NCBI GenBank assembly: GCA_031394735.1 | Contig: JANMXI010000012.1 | Location: forward strand, 1 to 64,000 | From: TMP-86 sp031394735 | GTDB lineage: Bacteria; Pseudomonadota; Gammaproteobacteria; Steroidobacterales; Steroidobacteraceae | DNA length: 64,000 nt | Direction: 5' to 3' | Shown here: one piece after another, positions 17,895-26,518 of the stretch | Layout: every line of letters begins with the position of its first letter | How positions within the stretch are numbered: the stretch's first letter is position 1 | Made by a program: the position numbers and the translations under genes | The notes under the pieces: generated by a model | Databases searched by the model: none | Told to the model about the DNA's origin: nothing | Seen by the model: only the letters and a program-made list of their open reading frames with translations

Positions 17895-19268
17895 ATGAGC
17901 GAATTCAGACAGACGGTTTTGATCATCGATGACAACGATGCGGTGCGAACAGCGCTGGAAGTGCTGCTCTCCCTGCACGGTCTGCGTGCCATCGGCGTTG
18001 CAAGCCCCGAAGCCGGGTTGGCGCGGCTGCAGCAGAACGACGTCGATGTCGTCGTCCAGGACATGAATTTCACGCGCGACACCACCTCGGGCAGTGAAGG
18101 CGTGCAGCTGTTTCACCAGATCCGCGCCAATCATCCGCATATTCCCATCGTCCTGCTCACGGCTTGGTCGCATCTGGAAACGGCGGTGGAGTTGGTCAAG
18201 GCGGGTGCAGCCGACTACGTCAGCAAGCCGTGGGATGACGCGCGTCTTCTGACCAGCCTGCGCAATCTCCTGCAGCTCAGGCGCGTTTCCGGAGAATTTG
18301 CGGCGCTGGAACGCGAGCGGCGCGATGCGCGCAATGCATTGGCGGCGAACTTCAACCTGTGCGGCGCCGTGTACGAAAGCGATCAGATGCATGCATTGGT
18401 CCAGATGGCGACCCAGGTGTCGCGCTCCGATGTGTCCGTGCTGATCACCGGCCCCAACGGCGCCGGCAAGGAAATTCTGGCCGAGATTGTCCAGGCCAAT
18501 TCGAGCGTGCAGCGCGGCCCCTTTGTGCGCGTCAATGTCGGCGCATTGCCCGCCGATCTGGTCGAGAGCGAATTGTTCGGCGCCGAGGCAGGCGCCTACA
18601 CCGGCGCCACCTACGCGCGCACCGGTCGCTTTGAGGCGGCCGATGGCGGCACGCTGTTCCTGGACGAGATCGGTAATCTGTCGCTGAGCGGTCAGGCCAA
18701 ACTGCTGCGTGTTCTGCAGACCGGCGAATTTCAGCGCTTGGGCAGCACGCAGACGCGGCGTTCGCGGGTGCGCATCATCAGCGCCACCAACACGGACCTA
18801 CGTGCCGCCATTGCGCGCGGCGCATTTCGCGAGGATCTGTACTATCGCATCAATGTCATCGAACTCGCCGTGCCGCCGCTCGCCAAGCGACCGAAGGACA
18901 TTCTGCCGCTGGCGCGCGCGTTTCTGGGGCCGACCCATCAACTCGAGAAGGACGCGGAAGGTGCGCTGTGCGCACACGCCTGGCCCGGCAATGTGCGCGA
19001 ACTGCAAAACGCCATCAAACGCGCCTGCCTGCTCTCGCCCAACCGCTATATCACGGCACAATCGCTTGGACTGGAAACGGCTGCTTCCGAAATGCGCATG
19101 GCCGTCCGTGAGCCTGATCGGCGCGAGATCGAGCGGGCCTTGAACAAGACCGGCGGTGTAGTGGCCCGTGCCGCGCGCGAACTGGGATTGAGCCGCCAGG
19201 CGTTGTACCGGCGCATGGACCGGCTGGGCATCCGCGAGGCTGCACCGGCACCCAATCCAGACTGCTAG
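17895..19268 (+). CDS. Sigma54-dependent response regulator (NtrC family)
   Basis: 457 aa. The ATG at 17895 has AGGAGA in front; the longer frame beginning at 17520 overlaps the permease and is rejected. Receiver domain residues about 7-125 with acid pair Asp12-Asp13 and phosphorylation site Asp56 (VVVQDMNF). The AAA+ domain has Walker A GPNGAGKE and the sigma54-contact loop GAYTGA, a conservative Phe-to-Tyr change from GAFTGA; Walker B is GGTLFLDEIG. The C-terminus is a Fis-type helix-turn-helix (VARAARELGLSRQALYRRM). It should bind an enhancer and open sigma54 promoters. The sigma54 promoter and palindrome before the operon make self-activation the simplest model. Confidence 0.93.
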   Translation: MSEFRQTVLIIDDNDAVRTALEVLLSLHGLRAIGVASPEAGLARLQQNDVDVVVQDMNFTRDTTSGSEGVQLFHQIRANHPHIPIVLLTAWSHLETAVELVKAGAADYVSKPWDDARLLTSLRNLLQLRRVSGEFAALERERRDARNALAANFNLCGAVYESDQMHALVQMATQVSRSDVSVLITGPNGAGKEILAEIVQANSSVQRGPFVRVNVGALPADLVESELFGAEAGAYTGATYARTGRFEAADGGTLFLDEIGNLSLSGQAKLLRVLQTGEFQRLGSTQTRRSRVRIISATNTDLRAAIARGAFREDLYYRINVIELAVPPLAKRPKDILPLARAFLGPTHQLEKDAEGALCAHAWPGNVRELQNAIKRACLLSPNRYITAQSLGLETAASEMRMAVREPDRREIERALNKTGGVVARAARELGLSRQALYRRMDRLGIREAAPAPNPDC

Positions 19269-19293
19269 CATTTGGGGTTACACTCTCGCAGCA

Positions 19294-20520
19294 ATGCTGC
19301 TGCAGCACCCCTTTTTAGTCGCCGCGTTTGCGGCGGTCCTCGCCACGCTCGTGTCCACCGCGCTGATCGTTCACAAGGCCGGTGCCCGCGGTCGCATGCT
19401 GCTGCGGGCCATCACCGATGGCCTCAACAGCCTGCGTGATCGGGATTTCAGCATCAGCATTGCCGCCGATCGGAAAGACGAATTCGGCGAGCTCATCGGC
19501 GCGTACAACAGCTTGGGGGCGGTGATGCGCAGCGAACGGCAGTCGCTGTATCAACGCGAACTTCTTCTCGATACGGTGATCCAGAGCACGCCCCTGGCGC
19601 TGGTGCTCACCAATACCGGCGGCGCCATCGTCTACAGCAATCTGGCCGCCCGTCAGTTGCTCCTGGCGGGTCGGAAGCTGGAGGGATTCAGCTTCAACGC
19701 CATTCTGGAGAGCGCTCCCGAACAGTTGCGCGACGCTGTCGCCGGCGGCCAGGACACCTTGTTCACGATGATGGTGGGGCCGGATGCCGAGATCTTTCAT
19801 CTGTCGCTGCGCCGCTTCGTGCTGAATGCGCAGGCGCATCACCTGTACCTGCTCAAAAAACTCACGCGCGAACTCAACGCGCAGGAAGTGGCAACCTGGA
19901 AGAAGGTGATCCGCGTCATCGCGCATGAGCTGAACAACTCGTTGGCGCCGATCTCGTCGCTGGCGCATTCGGGTCAGTTGCTGCTGGAGCGTCACGATGA
20001 CGTGCAAATGCAGCGGGTGTTCAACACCATTGCCGAGCGCGCTGCGCATCTGCACGCCTTCATCGACGGCTATGCACATTTTGCAAAGCTGCCCAAGCCT
20101 CGCATTGCGCCGGTGCAGTGGCGCGAGTTTCTGCAGCGCTTGAGCGGTACGGTGGCCTTCACGGATGACTCGGCGGCGCCTGAGCGCTCGTATTTCGATG
20201 CGGCTCAGATGGAGCAGGTGCTGATCAATCTGATCAAAAACTCACACGAATCCGGCTCAGCAACCGACCAGGTGCGCCTCGACGTGCGCGCGCAGGCCGC
20301 CGGCATTGTGATTCAAGTGCAGGATCGTGGCGGCGGCATGAGTACGGCAGTGCTGCAGCAGGCGCTGCTGCCGTTTTATTCCACCAAGCCCGCGGGGACC
20401 GGCCTGGGGTTGACCGTGTGCCGTGAAATCGTGGAAGCGCATGGCGGACGCATGCATTTGTCGAATCGAGAAGGCGGCGGGTTGATCGTGAGTCTGTGGC
20501 TTCCGGACATCGAGCCTTAG
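19294..20520 (+). CDS. Sensor histidine kinase, NtrY-like
   Basis: 408 aa, starting 25 bases after the response regulator. One membrane helix (residues about 8-27), a HAMP-like linker (RDFSISIAADRKDEFGEL), a PAS domain (STPLALVLTNTGGAIVYSN), the H-box VIRVIAHELNNSLAPISSL with the phospho-accepting His, and an ATPase domain with N-box NLIKNSHESG, DRGGGM and GTGLGLTV. There is no sizeable periplasmic loop, so the signal is probably sensed in the membrane, by the PAS domain, or through contact with the transporter. It should phosphorylate the adjacent regulator. Its last 4 bases overlap the end of the convergent glgC gene. Confidence 0.93.
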   Translation: MLLQHPFLVAAFAAVLATLVSTALIVHKAGARGRMLLRAITDGLNSLRDRDFSISIAADRKDEFGELIGAYNSLGAVMRSERQSLYQRELLLDTVIQSTPLALVLTNTGGAIVYSNLAARQLLLAGRKLEGFSFNAILESAPEQLRDAVAGGQDTLFTMMVGPDAEIFHLSLRRFVLNAQAHHLYLLKKLTRELNAQEVATWKKVIRVIAHELNNSLAPISSLAHSGQLLLERHDDVQMQRVFNTIAERAAHLHAFIDGYAHFAKLPKPRIAPVQWREFLQRLSGTVAFTDDSAAPERSYFDAAQMEQVLINLIKNSHESGSATDQVRLDVRAQAAGIVIQVQDRGGGMSTAVLQQALLPFYSTKPAGTGLGLTVCREIVEAHGGRMHLSNREGGGLIVSLWLPDIEP

Positions 20521-21791
20521 CCCGGGGTCAACAACTTGCGCAGCATGTCCTGCGAGACCAAAACCACCCCGCGCTTTGTGATAAAAAAGCGCTTCGCGTC
20601 CACTTCCGGTTCGATGCCGATCTGCATACCGTCGGGGATGACGCAACTCTCATCGATGATGCAGCGCTGCAGTTGGCAGCGCCGGCCGATGGTGACGCCG
20701 GGCATGAGTACGGCGCCGTCGATGCTGCTGCTGTCCTCGATGCGCACATCGGAGAACAACAGGGAATTGCGCACCATGGCGCCGGAGATGATGCAGCCGC
20801 CGGCGACCATCGAATTCACCGCGGTGCCGCGCCGTCCTTCGTCGTCGAGCACGAATTTCGCCGGTGGATGCTGGGCCTGATAGGTCCAGATCGGCCATTG
20901 GTGATCGTAGATGTTGAGTTCGGGATTGACGGCCACCAGCTCCATGTTGGCTTCATAGAACGCATCCACATTGCCCACGTCGCGCCAGTAGTTTTGCGCG
21001 CGGGTTTCGACGTCGTGGAAGGGGTAGGCGAACACGCGCGAGCGCGCAATGGCCGCCGGGATGATGTTCTTGCCGAAATCGTGGCTGGTATCGGGCTTGG
21101 CGGCTTCTTCGGTCAGGAGCTTCTCAAGCCGATCCATGCCGATCACGTAGATGCCCATCGACGCCCGCGCCAGATGGTCCAGACCGATGATGGGGTCCGG
21201 ATCCTGCGGTTTTTCGGAGAATTTCAGCACGCGATTGGTGTCATCGGTGGTCATGATGCCGAATTCGTTGGCCCGTTCGATGGGCACATCGACCACGCCG
21301 ACGGTGATGTCGGCTTCGCATTGCTCGTGGTAGGCGATCATCGGACCGTAGTCCATCTTGTAGATGTGATCGCCGGCGAGAATCAGCACGTGCGTCGGGT
21401 GGTGCGAACGTAAAAATTCCAGATTCTGGAACACGGAATCTGCCGTGCCCCGGTACCAATGCGACCCGACCTGCTGCTGCGCCGGGATGACCTCGACGAA
21501 TTCGCCGAACTCGCCGCGCATATAGCCCCAGCCGCGGTGAATGTGCTGGATAAGGGATTGGGATTTGTACTGGGTCAACACCGCGATCTGGCGGATGCCG
21601 GAATTGACGCAGTTGGACAGGACGAAGTCGATGATGCGAAATTTGCCGCCGAAGGGCGTCGCCGGTTTGCAGCGATTCAAGGTCAGGGCTTTGAGCCGTT
21701 CGCCGCGCCCGCCGGCCATGATCACGGCCACCGTGCCGCTGGTCAATCGACTGACAAATCGTCCGGTGTTGTTTCGGGCGGCTGGCCGCAT
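20517..21791 (-). CDS. glgC: Glucose-1-phosphate adenylyltransferase
   Basis: 424 aa enzyme making ADP-glucose from ATP and glucose-1-phosphate, the committed step of bacterial glycogen synthesis. The nucleotide-binding N-terminus (VIMAGGRGERLKALT, then KPATPFGGKFRIIDF) and the HIHRGWGY, LAGDHIYKMDYG and IGLDHLARASMGIY blocks are all characteristic of GlgC. The C-terminal half is a left-handed beta-helix (SSSIDGAVLMPGVTIGRRCQLQ). Length is normal. It is divergent from glgA with 112 bases between, unusual only in that glgB, glgX and glgP are not beside them. Confidence 0.95.
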   Translation of the reverse strand: MRPAARNNTGRFVSRLTSGTVAVIMAGGRGERLKALTLNRCKPATPFGGKFRIIDFVLSNCVNSGIRQIAVLTQYKSQSLIQHIHRGWGYMRGEFGEFVEVIPAQQQVGSHWYRGTADSVFQNLEFLRSHHPTHVLILAGDHIYKMDYGPMIAYHEQCEADITVGVVDVPIERANEFGIMTTDDTNRVLKFSEKPQDPDPIIGLDHLARASMGIYVIGMDRLEKLLTEEAAKPDTSHDFGKNIIPAAIARSRVFAYPFHDVETRAQNYWRDVGNVDAFYEANMELVAVNPELNIYDHQWPIWTYQAQHPPAKFVLDDEGRRGTAVNSMVAGGCIISGAMVRNSLLFSDVRIEDSSSIDGAVLMPGVTIGRRCQLQRCIIDESCVIPDGMQIGIEPEVDAKRFFITKRGVVLVSQDMLRKLLTPG

Positions 21792-21903
21792 GTCTGGTTG
21801 GTCACCGAATTAAATCAAACGTCCCCGAGCCGAAGGTAAGACTGACATAGTAGCGAAGGTGTTGCATCTCGTTTTGAGCGGACATTTGCTAAACTTAAGA
21901 CCA

Positions 21904-23358
21904 ATGTCCGCCCTAAAGTTGTGCATCGTCGCTTCGGAGATGATGCCGTATGCAAAAACCGGAGGCCTGGCCGATGTCGCCGGCGCGTTGTCGCGTCAGC
22001 TTGCATCCTCGGGCCACGAGGTCCGGGCGTTTGTTCCCTTCTATGACTCGATCCGGGCCTCGGCGCTGGCGGTTCGACCGGTCGCGGCCGTGCAATCGGT
22101 TCCGATGGACATTGGCACCGCCCGGTTCGAGTTTTCGCTGTTGGAATTGGCAAACGGTCAGAACGATCCAACGGTGTATTTCGTGGATTGCCCGGCCATG
22201 TTCTCCCGCGGCGGCCTATACACGAACGATGCGGACGAGCACCGACGCTTCATCCTGTTCACCCGCGCCGTCGTCGAGTCCTGTCAGCGCCTGCAGTATT
22301 CGCCTGACGTGTTCCATTGCAATGACTGGCACACCGCGTTTTTACCGCTGCTTCTGAAGACGGTGTACGCCTGGGATCAGCTGTTCGCCGCCAGCCGCAC
22401 GGTTCTGACCATTCATAACATCGGTTACCAAGGCGAGTTTGCGGCCGGTCAGGCCGGCGACCTGGGTCTTGGTTTCAGCGAGAACCGTCTGCATCAGGAT
22501 GATCTGCGCGCCGGCGTCATCAACCCCCTCAAGCACGGCATCCTGTTTGCCGACGCCGTCACCACCGTCAGCCCCACCTATGCTCGCGAAATCTGTACCA
22601 CGCCGCTGGGGATGGGTATGCAGGACGTGCTGTCGCATCGACGCGACCCCGTCGTCGGCATTCTCAATGGCGTGGATTACGAGGAATGGGATCCGCGCAC
22701 CGACCCGCATCTGAGCACTCATTTTCATTTCGCCGATCTGCGCGGCAAGATCCGCAACAAGCGACGCTTGCTCGAGTACAGCGGTCTGAACTTTGGGGAT
22801 TCCGTCCCGCTCGTGAGCATGGTCACACGATTGGCTGAACAGAAGGGCATCGACCTGCTGTTCGAGTCACTGCCGCCGCTGGTGAAGGAGCGACTGTTTG
22901 GCCTGGTGGTGTTGGGTGCCGGCGAACGTCGCTATGTGGAGTTCTTCGAAGGACTCGCCGTGGCATTTCCTGGTCAGGTGAAATTCCACACCGGATACGA
23001 CGAGTCCCTGGCCCATTTGATCGAAGCGGGCAGCGACATGTTTCTGATGCCCTCGCGCTATGAGCCCTGCGGTCTCAATCAGATGTACAGCCTGCGCTAC
23101 GGGACAGTGCCCATCGTGCGCAAGACCGGTGGGCTGGCGGATTCCGTGCAGCATTTCGACCCGGTCAGCGGTACCGGCACCGGAGTCGTGTTCGACCATT
23201 ACGATGCGCCGGCGGTGAGCTGGGCGCTGAATACGGCGCTGGATTGGTTTGCAGATCCGCATCAATGGCGCAAGCTCATGCGCAATGCGATGGCGCGCGA
23301 TTTTTCCTGGGGGCAGCAGGTGCTGCAGTATGAGCGTCTATATCGTGCGCTTTCGTAA
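21904..23358 (+). CDS. glgA: Glycogen synthase
   Basis: 484 aa GT5 glycosyltransferase that extends alpha-1,4-glucan from ADP-glucose. The ATG at 21904 opens the protein at KLCIVASEMMPYAKTGGLADV, containing the conserved KTGGL ADP-glucose site; an upstream start at 21859 adds residues not typical of the family. Other GlgA blocks are FHCNDWHTAF, LTIHNIGYQG, VTTVSPTYA, GILNGVDYEEWDP, and the C-terminal PSRYEPCGLNQMYSLRYG and KTGGLADSV. It forms a functional pair with the divergent glgC. Confidence 0.95.
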   Translation: MSALKLCIVASEMMPYAKTGGLADVAGALSRQLASSGHEVRAFVPFYDSIRASALAVRPVAAVQSVPMDIGTARFEFSLLELANGQNDPTVYFVDCPAMFSRGGLYTNDADEHRRFILFTRAVVESCQRLQYSPDVFHCNDWHTAFLPLLLKTVYAWDQLFAASRTVLTIHNIGYQGEFAAGQAGDLGLGFSENRLHQDDLRAGVINPLKHGILFADAVTTVSPTYAREICTTPLGMGMQDVLSHRRDPVVGILNGVDYEEWDPRTDPHLSTHFHFADLRGKIRNKRRLLEYSGLNFGDSVPLVSMVTRLAEQKGIDLLFESLPPLVKERLFGLVVLGAGERRYVEFFEGLAVAFPGQVKFHTGYDESLAHLIEAGSDMFLMPSRYEPCGLNQMYSLRYGTVPIVRKTGGLADSVQHFDPVSGTGTGVVFDHYDAPAVSWALNTALDWFADPHQWRKLMRNAMARDFSWGQQVLQYERLYRALS

Positions 23359-23386
23359 TGAAAAAGGCGACTTAAGGGGTAGTCCG

Positions 23387-24709
23387 ATGACATTCCGACA
23401 CTGTCGATTGCTGTTCGTCGCGCTCGCGCTGTTCACTGGCTTCAAGGGACATGCTGCGCAAACCCCATCCGTTGAGATCATCGTGTTGCAGGCCCGGCAA
23501 ATGATTGACGGTACCGGCGCGGCGCCTGTGCGGCCGGCGATGATCCGAATCGAAGGCGATCGCATCGTGGAGGTTGGCACGACGGTAGCCATTCCACCGG
23601 GTGCGCGGATCGTTGATCTCGGGGATGCCACCTTGCTTCCCGGCCTGATCGATCTGCACACGCACCTGACGGGCGATGAGCGCGTGCATTGGGAAGATGC
23701 GTTGCTGAAATCGACTCCGCCGCGCGACGCGCTCTGGGGAGCGCGCAATGCGCGCGTTACGCTGCTGGCGGGCTTTACGTCGGTCCGTGACATGGGCCCC
23801 AGCTGGCCCTACGTCGACGTTGAGCTTCGTCGAGCGATCGATGACGGCGCGGTGCCGGGTCCGCGGATGATGGTCGCGGGAAACTACGTGTCCTCCACGG
23901 GTGGTGCCGGCGACGCACGACAGTATTCCATCTACGTCGAGACCCCGCTGGTGCGGAATCTATCGGACGGCCCCGACGAGGTGACGAAGGCTGTCCGCAC
24001 CAATCTCAAGAACGGCGCCGATTTCATCAAGATATTGGCTACCGGCGCCGTTCTCTCCAAGGGCATCACGCCGGGCGCTCAGCAATATTCCGATGCGGAG
24101 ATCAAGGCGGCGGTCGTCGAGGCGAAGCGTTGGGGGAAATGGGTTGCTGCACATGCGCACGGCGCAGACGGCATCAAAGCGTCGATTCGGGCAGGCGTTC
24201 GTACTGTTGATCATGGATCGTATCTGGACGATGAAGCGGTCGCTTTGCTGAAGGCGTCTCACCGTCAAACCTTCTACGTGCCCACGCTGTTCACGATCGA
24301 ATCAATCACTCGGCCCGGAGCGGATAATCCCACGCCGGAGAGCGAACGGCAGCGGGCCCGGGAGATCGGCTCGATTGCTTACGCGGGCTTTCGCCGCGCT
24401 CTCGCTGCCGGCCTGCCGATAGGCTTCGGTACTGACGCCGCAGTAATTCCGCATGGCCAAAACGCCAAGGAGTTCAGTGTGCGGGTCAAACTGGGTGAGT
24501 CAACCATGGCGGCTATCGTGGCCGCGACATCGCTCAATGCGGAAATCATTGGTTGGCAAAATGACGTCGGCTCTCTGGCCGTGGGGAAATATGCCGACAT
24601 CATTGCTGTGCACGGAGATCCGCTGAATGATATCAGTGAACTCGAGCACGTTGGCTATGTCATGAAGGGCGGTGTGGTCTATCGGGATGACGGGCTGCAC
24701 GGGCGATAG
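23387..24709 (+). CDS. Secreted metal-dependent amidohydrolase
   Basis: 440 aa from the ATG at 23387, which has AGGGG upstream and opens onto a signal peptide (RLLFVALALFTGFKGHAA). The protein is a TIM-barrel amidohydrolase: first metal motif LIDLHTHL, a lysine in FIKILATGAV that could be the carboxylated metal bridge, metal His in AAHAHG and VDHGSY, and the late Asp in GFGTDAAV. It resembles imidazolonepropionase-like and Xaa-Pro/prolidase-type amidohydrolases of the periplasm. The substrate is unknown. It follows glgA by 28 bases but has no obvious link to glycogen, so shared transcription may be incidental. Confidence 0.88.
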   Translation: MTFRHCRLLFVALALFTGFKGHAAQTPSVEIIVLQARQMIDGTGAAPVRPAMIRIEGDRIVEVGTTVAIPPGARIVDLGDATLLPGLIDLHTHLTGDERVHWEDALLKSTPPRDALWGARNARVTLLAGFTSVRDMGPSWPYVDVELRRAIDDGAVPGPRMMVAGNYVSSTGGAGDARQYSIYVETPLVRNLSDGPDEVTKAVRTNLKNGADFIKILATGAVLSKGITPGAQQYSDAEIKAAVVEAKRWGKWVAAHAHGADGIKASIRAGVRTVDHGSYLDDEAVALLKASHRQTFYVPTLFTIESITRPGADNPTPESERQRAREIGSIAYAGFRRALAAGLPIGFGTDAAVIPHGQNAKEFSVRVKLGESTMAAIVAATSLNAEIIGWQNDVGSLAVGKYADIIAVHGDPLNDISELEHVGYVMKGGVVYRDDGLHGR

Positions 24710-24731
24710 CGCAGCGTCCGACGCTGATCGC

Positions 24732-26516
24732 TCAGGCAATCAACGCCGCGTCCGTCCCCACCACGCTGTCGATGCCGTTCTTCGCAATTCGCGCATACGC
24801 CAGCGCCATCGGCGCAACGTGCTCTGCGTAGAAGCGCGCACTGGCGAGCTTGGCGCGATAGAACTCCGCATCCTTCGAGCCCGACGCGATCTGTCGCGCA
24901 GCAATATCAGCCGATTTGGCCATCAACCAGCCGCCGATGACGGTGCCAGCAGTTTTCAGGTAAGGCACGGCAATCGCCAGCGCACGCTTGGGATCCGCTT
25001 GGGCTGAAGCAAGCAAGGAAACGGTCGCCTCGTGCAGAATCTGTGCGCCTTCTACGGCGGAAGTCTTGGCGGAGGCAACGGCAGGATCCGAACTCTTGAT
25101 CGCGGCGAGATCGGCGGCGATCTCCGTCAGCAGCAGACCCATGGCAGCGCCCTGATCCCGGCCTACTTTCCGGCCGATCAGGTCGTTGGCTTGGATGGCG
25201 GTGGTGCCTTCGTAAATCGTGGTGATGCGCACATCGCGGTAATACTGCGCAGCGCCGGTCTCTTCGATGAAGCCCATGCCGCCGTGAATCTGCACGCCGA
25301 GCGAGGTCAGGTCGATGCCATTCTCCGTGCACCAGCCCTTGACGATGGGGATCAGCAAGTCGCCGCGCGTCTGCGCAGCCGCGCGTTTCGCCTCATCGGG
25401 GTGGCCATCGCCCAGGTCCAGTTGATGCGCGGCATATAAACCCAACGCACGCATGGCCTCGGTCGAGGACTTCATGGTCAGCAGCATGCGCTTGATGTCG
25501 GGGTGATGAATGATGGGCAGAGGGGCCGTGGACGCCACGGGCGGCTTGCCCTGGATGCGCGTCTTGGCCCACTCCGCTGCGTGTTGAAAGGCGCGCTCCG
25601 ATAACGCATAGCCCTCAAGACCGACGGCGAGGCGCGCCGCGTTCATCATGATGAACATGTATTCCAGTCCACGGTTGGGCTCGCCGACCAGATAGCCGAC
25701 AGCGCCCTTGTCATCGCCGTAGGCGAGCACGCAGGTGGGGCTGCCGCGAATGCCCAGCTTGTGCTCGATGGACACGCAGCGCACTTCGTTGCGAGCGCCG
25801 AGCGAGCCGTCCTCGTTCACCAGCACCTTGGGAACGATGAACAGCGAAATGCCCTTGGTTCCCGGCGGCGAGCCTTCGATGCGCGCCAGCACCATGTGAA
25901 TGATGTTGGAGGTGAAATCGTGGTCGCCGTAGGTGATGAAGATCTTCTGTCCGAACAGGCGGAAGTTCTTGCCGTCCGGCACGGCGCGCGTGCGGATCGA
26001 GCCCAGATCCGTACCGGCTTGCGGCTCGGTCAGGTTCATGGTGCCGGTCCATTCGCCGCTCACCATCTTGGGCAGGAAGGTCTTCTGCTGCTGCTCGGTG
26101 CCGCAATGACTCAGTGCCTCGATGGCACCCTGGGTGAGCATGGGACAAAGCTTGAAGGCCAGATTTGCCGATCCCCAGATTTCTTCCAGGGCCGTGGAGA
26201 TGACCGAGGGCACGCCCTGGCCGCCGAATTCCGGCGCGGCGTTCAACTGCGTCCAGCCGCCTTCGACGAACTTGTCGTATGCGTGCTTGAAGCCGGGCGA
26301 TGTGACCACGCCGTCGGGCGTCCACTTGGCGCCGATCTGATCGCCGCTTTTGTTGATCGGGTCGAGCACGCCTTCGGCGAAACGCGCGGCTTCGTCGACG
26401 ATCGACTCGGCGGTTTCCGCCGAATAGTCGGCATGCTTCGGGCAGGAACGGATAGCGTCCTCGCCGATCAACTCGTTGAGGACGAAACGGATGTCTTTGA
26501 CGGGTGCGTGATACAT
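24732..26516 (-). CDS. Acyl-CoA dehydrogenase
   Basis: 594 aa flavoprotein of the long acyl-CoA dehydrogenase type with an extra C-terminal helical domain. The N-terminal segment, FGGQGVPSVIS, the flavin-contact motif NLTEPQAGTDLGSI, and the later VQIHGGMGFIEETGAAQYYRDVRI with the TTIYEGTTAIQ block are clear family motifs. It resembles the subgroup containing 3-methylmercaptopropionyl-CoA dehydrogenase (DmdC) and other large dehydrogenases; exact specificity is uncertain. It starts 2 bases after icmF on the same strand, so the pair should be co-expressed, suggesting oxidation of butyryl-, isobutyryl- or another short branched acyl-CoA related to the mutase. Confidence 0.92.
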   Translation of the reverse strand: MYHAPVKDIRFVLNELIGEDAIRSCPKHADYSAETAESIVDEAARFAEGVLDPINKSGDQIGAKWTPDGVVTSPGFKHAYDKFVEGGWTQLNAAPEFGGQGVPSVISTALEEIWGSANLAFKLCPMLTQGAIEALSHCGTEQQQKTFLPKMVSGEWTGTMNLTEPQAGTDLGSIRTRAVPDGKNFRLFGQKIFITYGDHDFTSNIIHMVLARIEGSPPGTKGISLFIVPKVLVNEDGSLGARNEVRCVSIEHKLGIRGSPTCVLAYGDDKGAVGYLVGEPNRGLEYMFIMMNAARLAVGLEGYALSERAFQHAAEWAKTRIQGKPPVASTAPLPIIHHPDIKRMLLTMKSSTEAMRALGLYAAHQLDLGDGHPDEAKRAAAQTRGDLLIPIVKGWCTENGIDLTSLGVQIHGGMGFIEETGAAQYYRDVRITTIYEGTTAIQANDLIGRKVGRDQGAAMGLLLTEIAADLAAIKSSDPAVASAKTSAVEGAQILHEATVSLLASAQADPKRALAIAVPYLKTAGTVIGGWLMAKSADIAARQIASGSKDAEFYRAKLASARFYAEHVAPMALAYARIAKNGIDSVVGTDAALIA

Positions 26517-26518
26517 GA

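Noticed and set aside
24712..24726. Hairpin CAGCGT-CCG-ACGCTG between the amidohydrolase and dehydrogenase genes
   Set aside because: It sits between convergent genes where a terminator is expected, but the stem is only 6 bases and neither strand has a T-run, so I do not call it.
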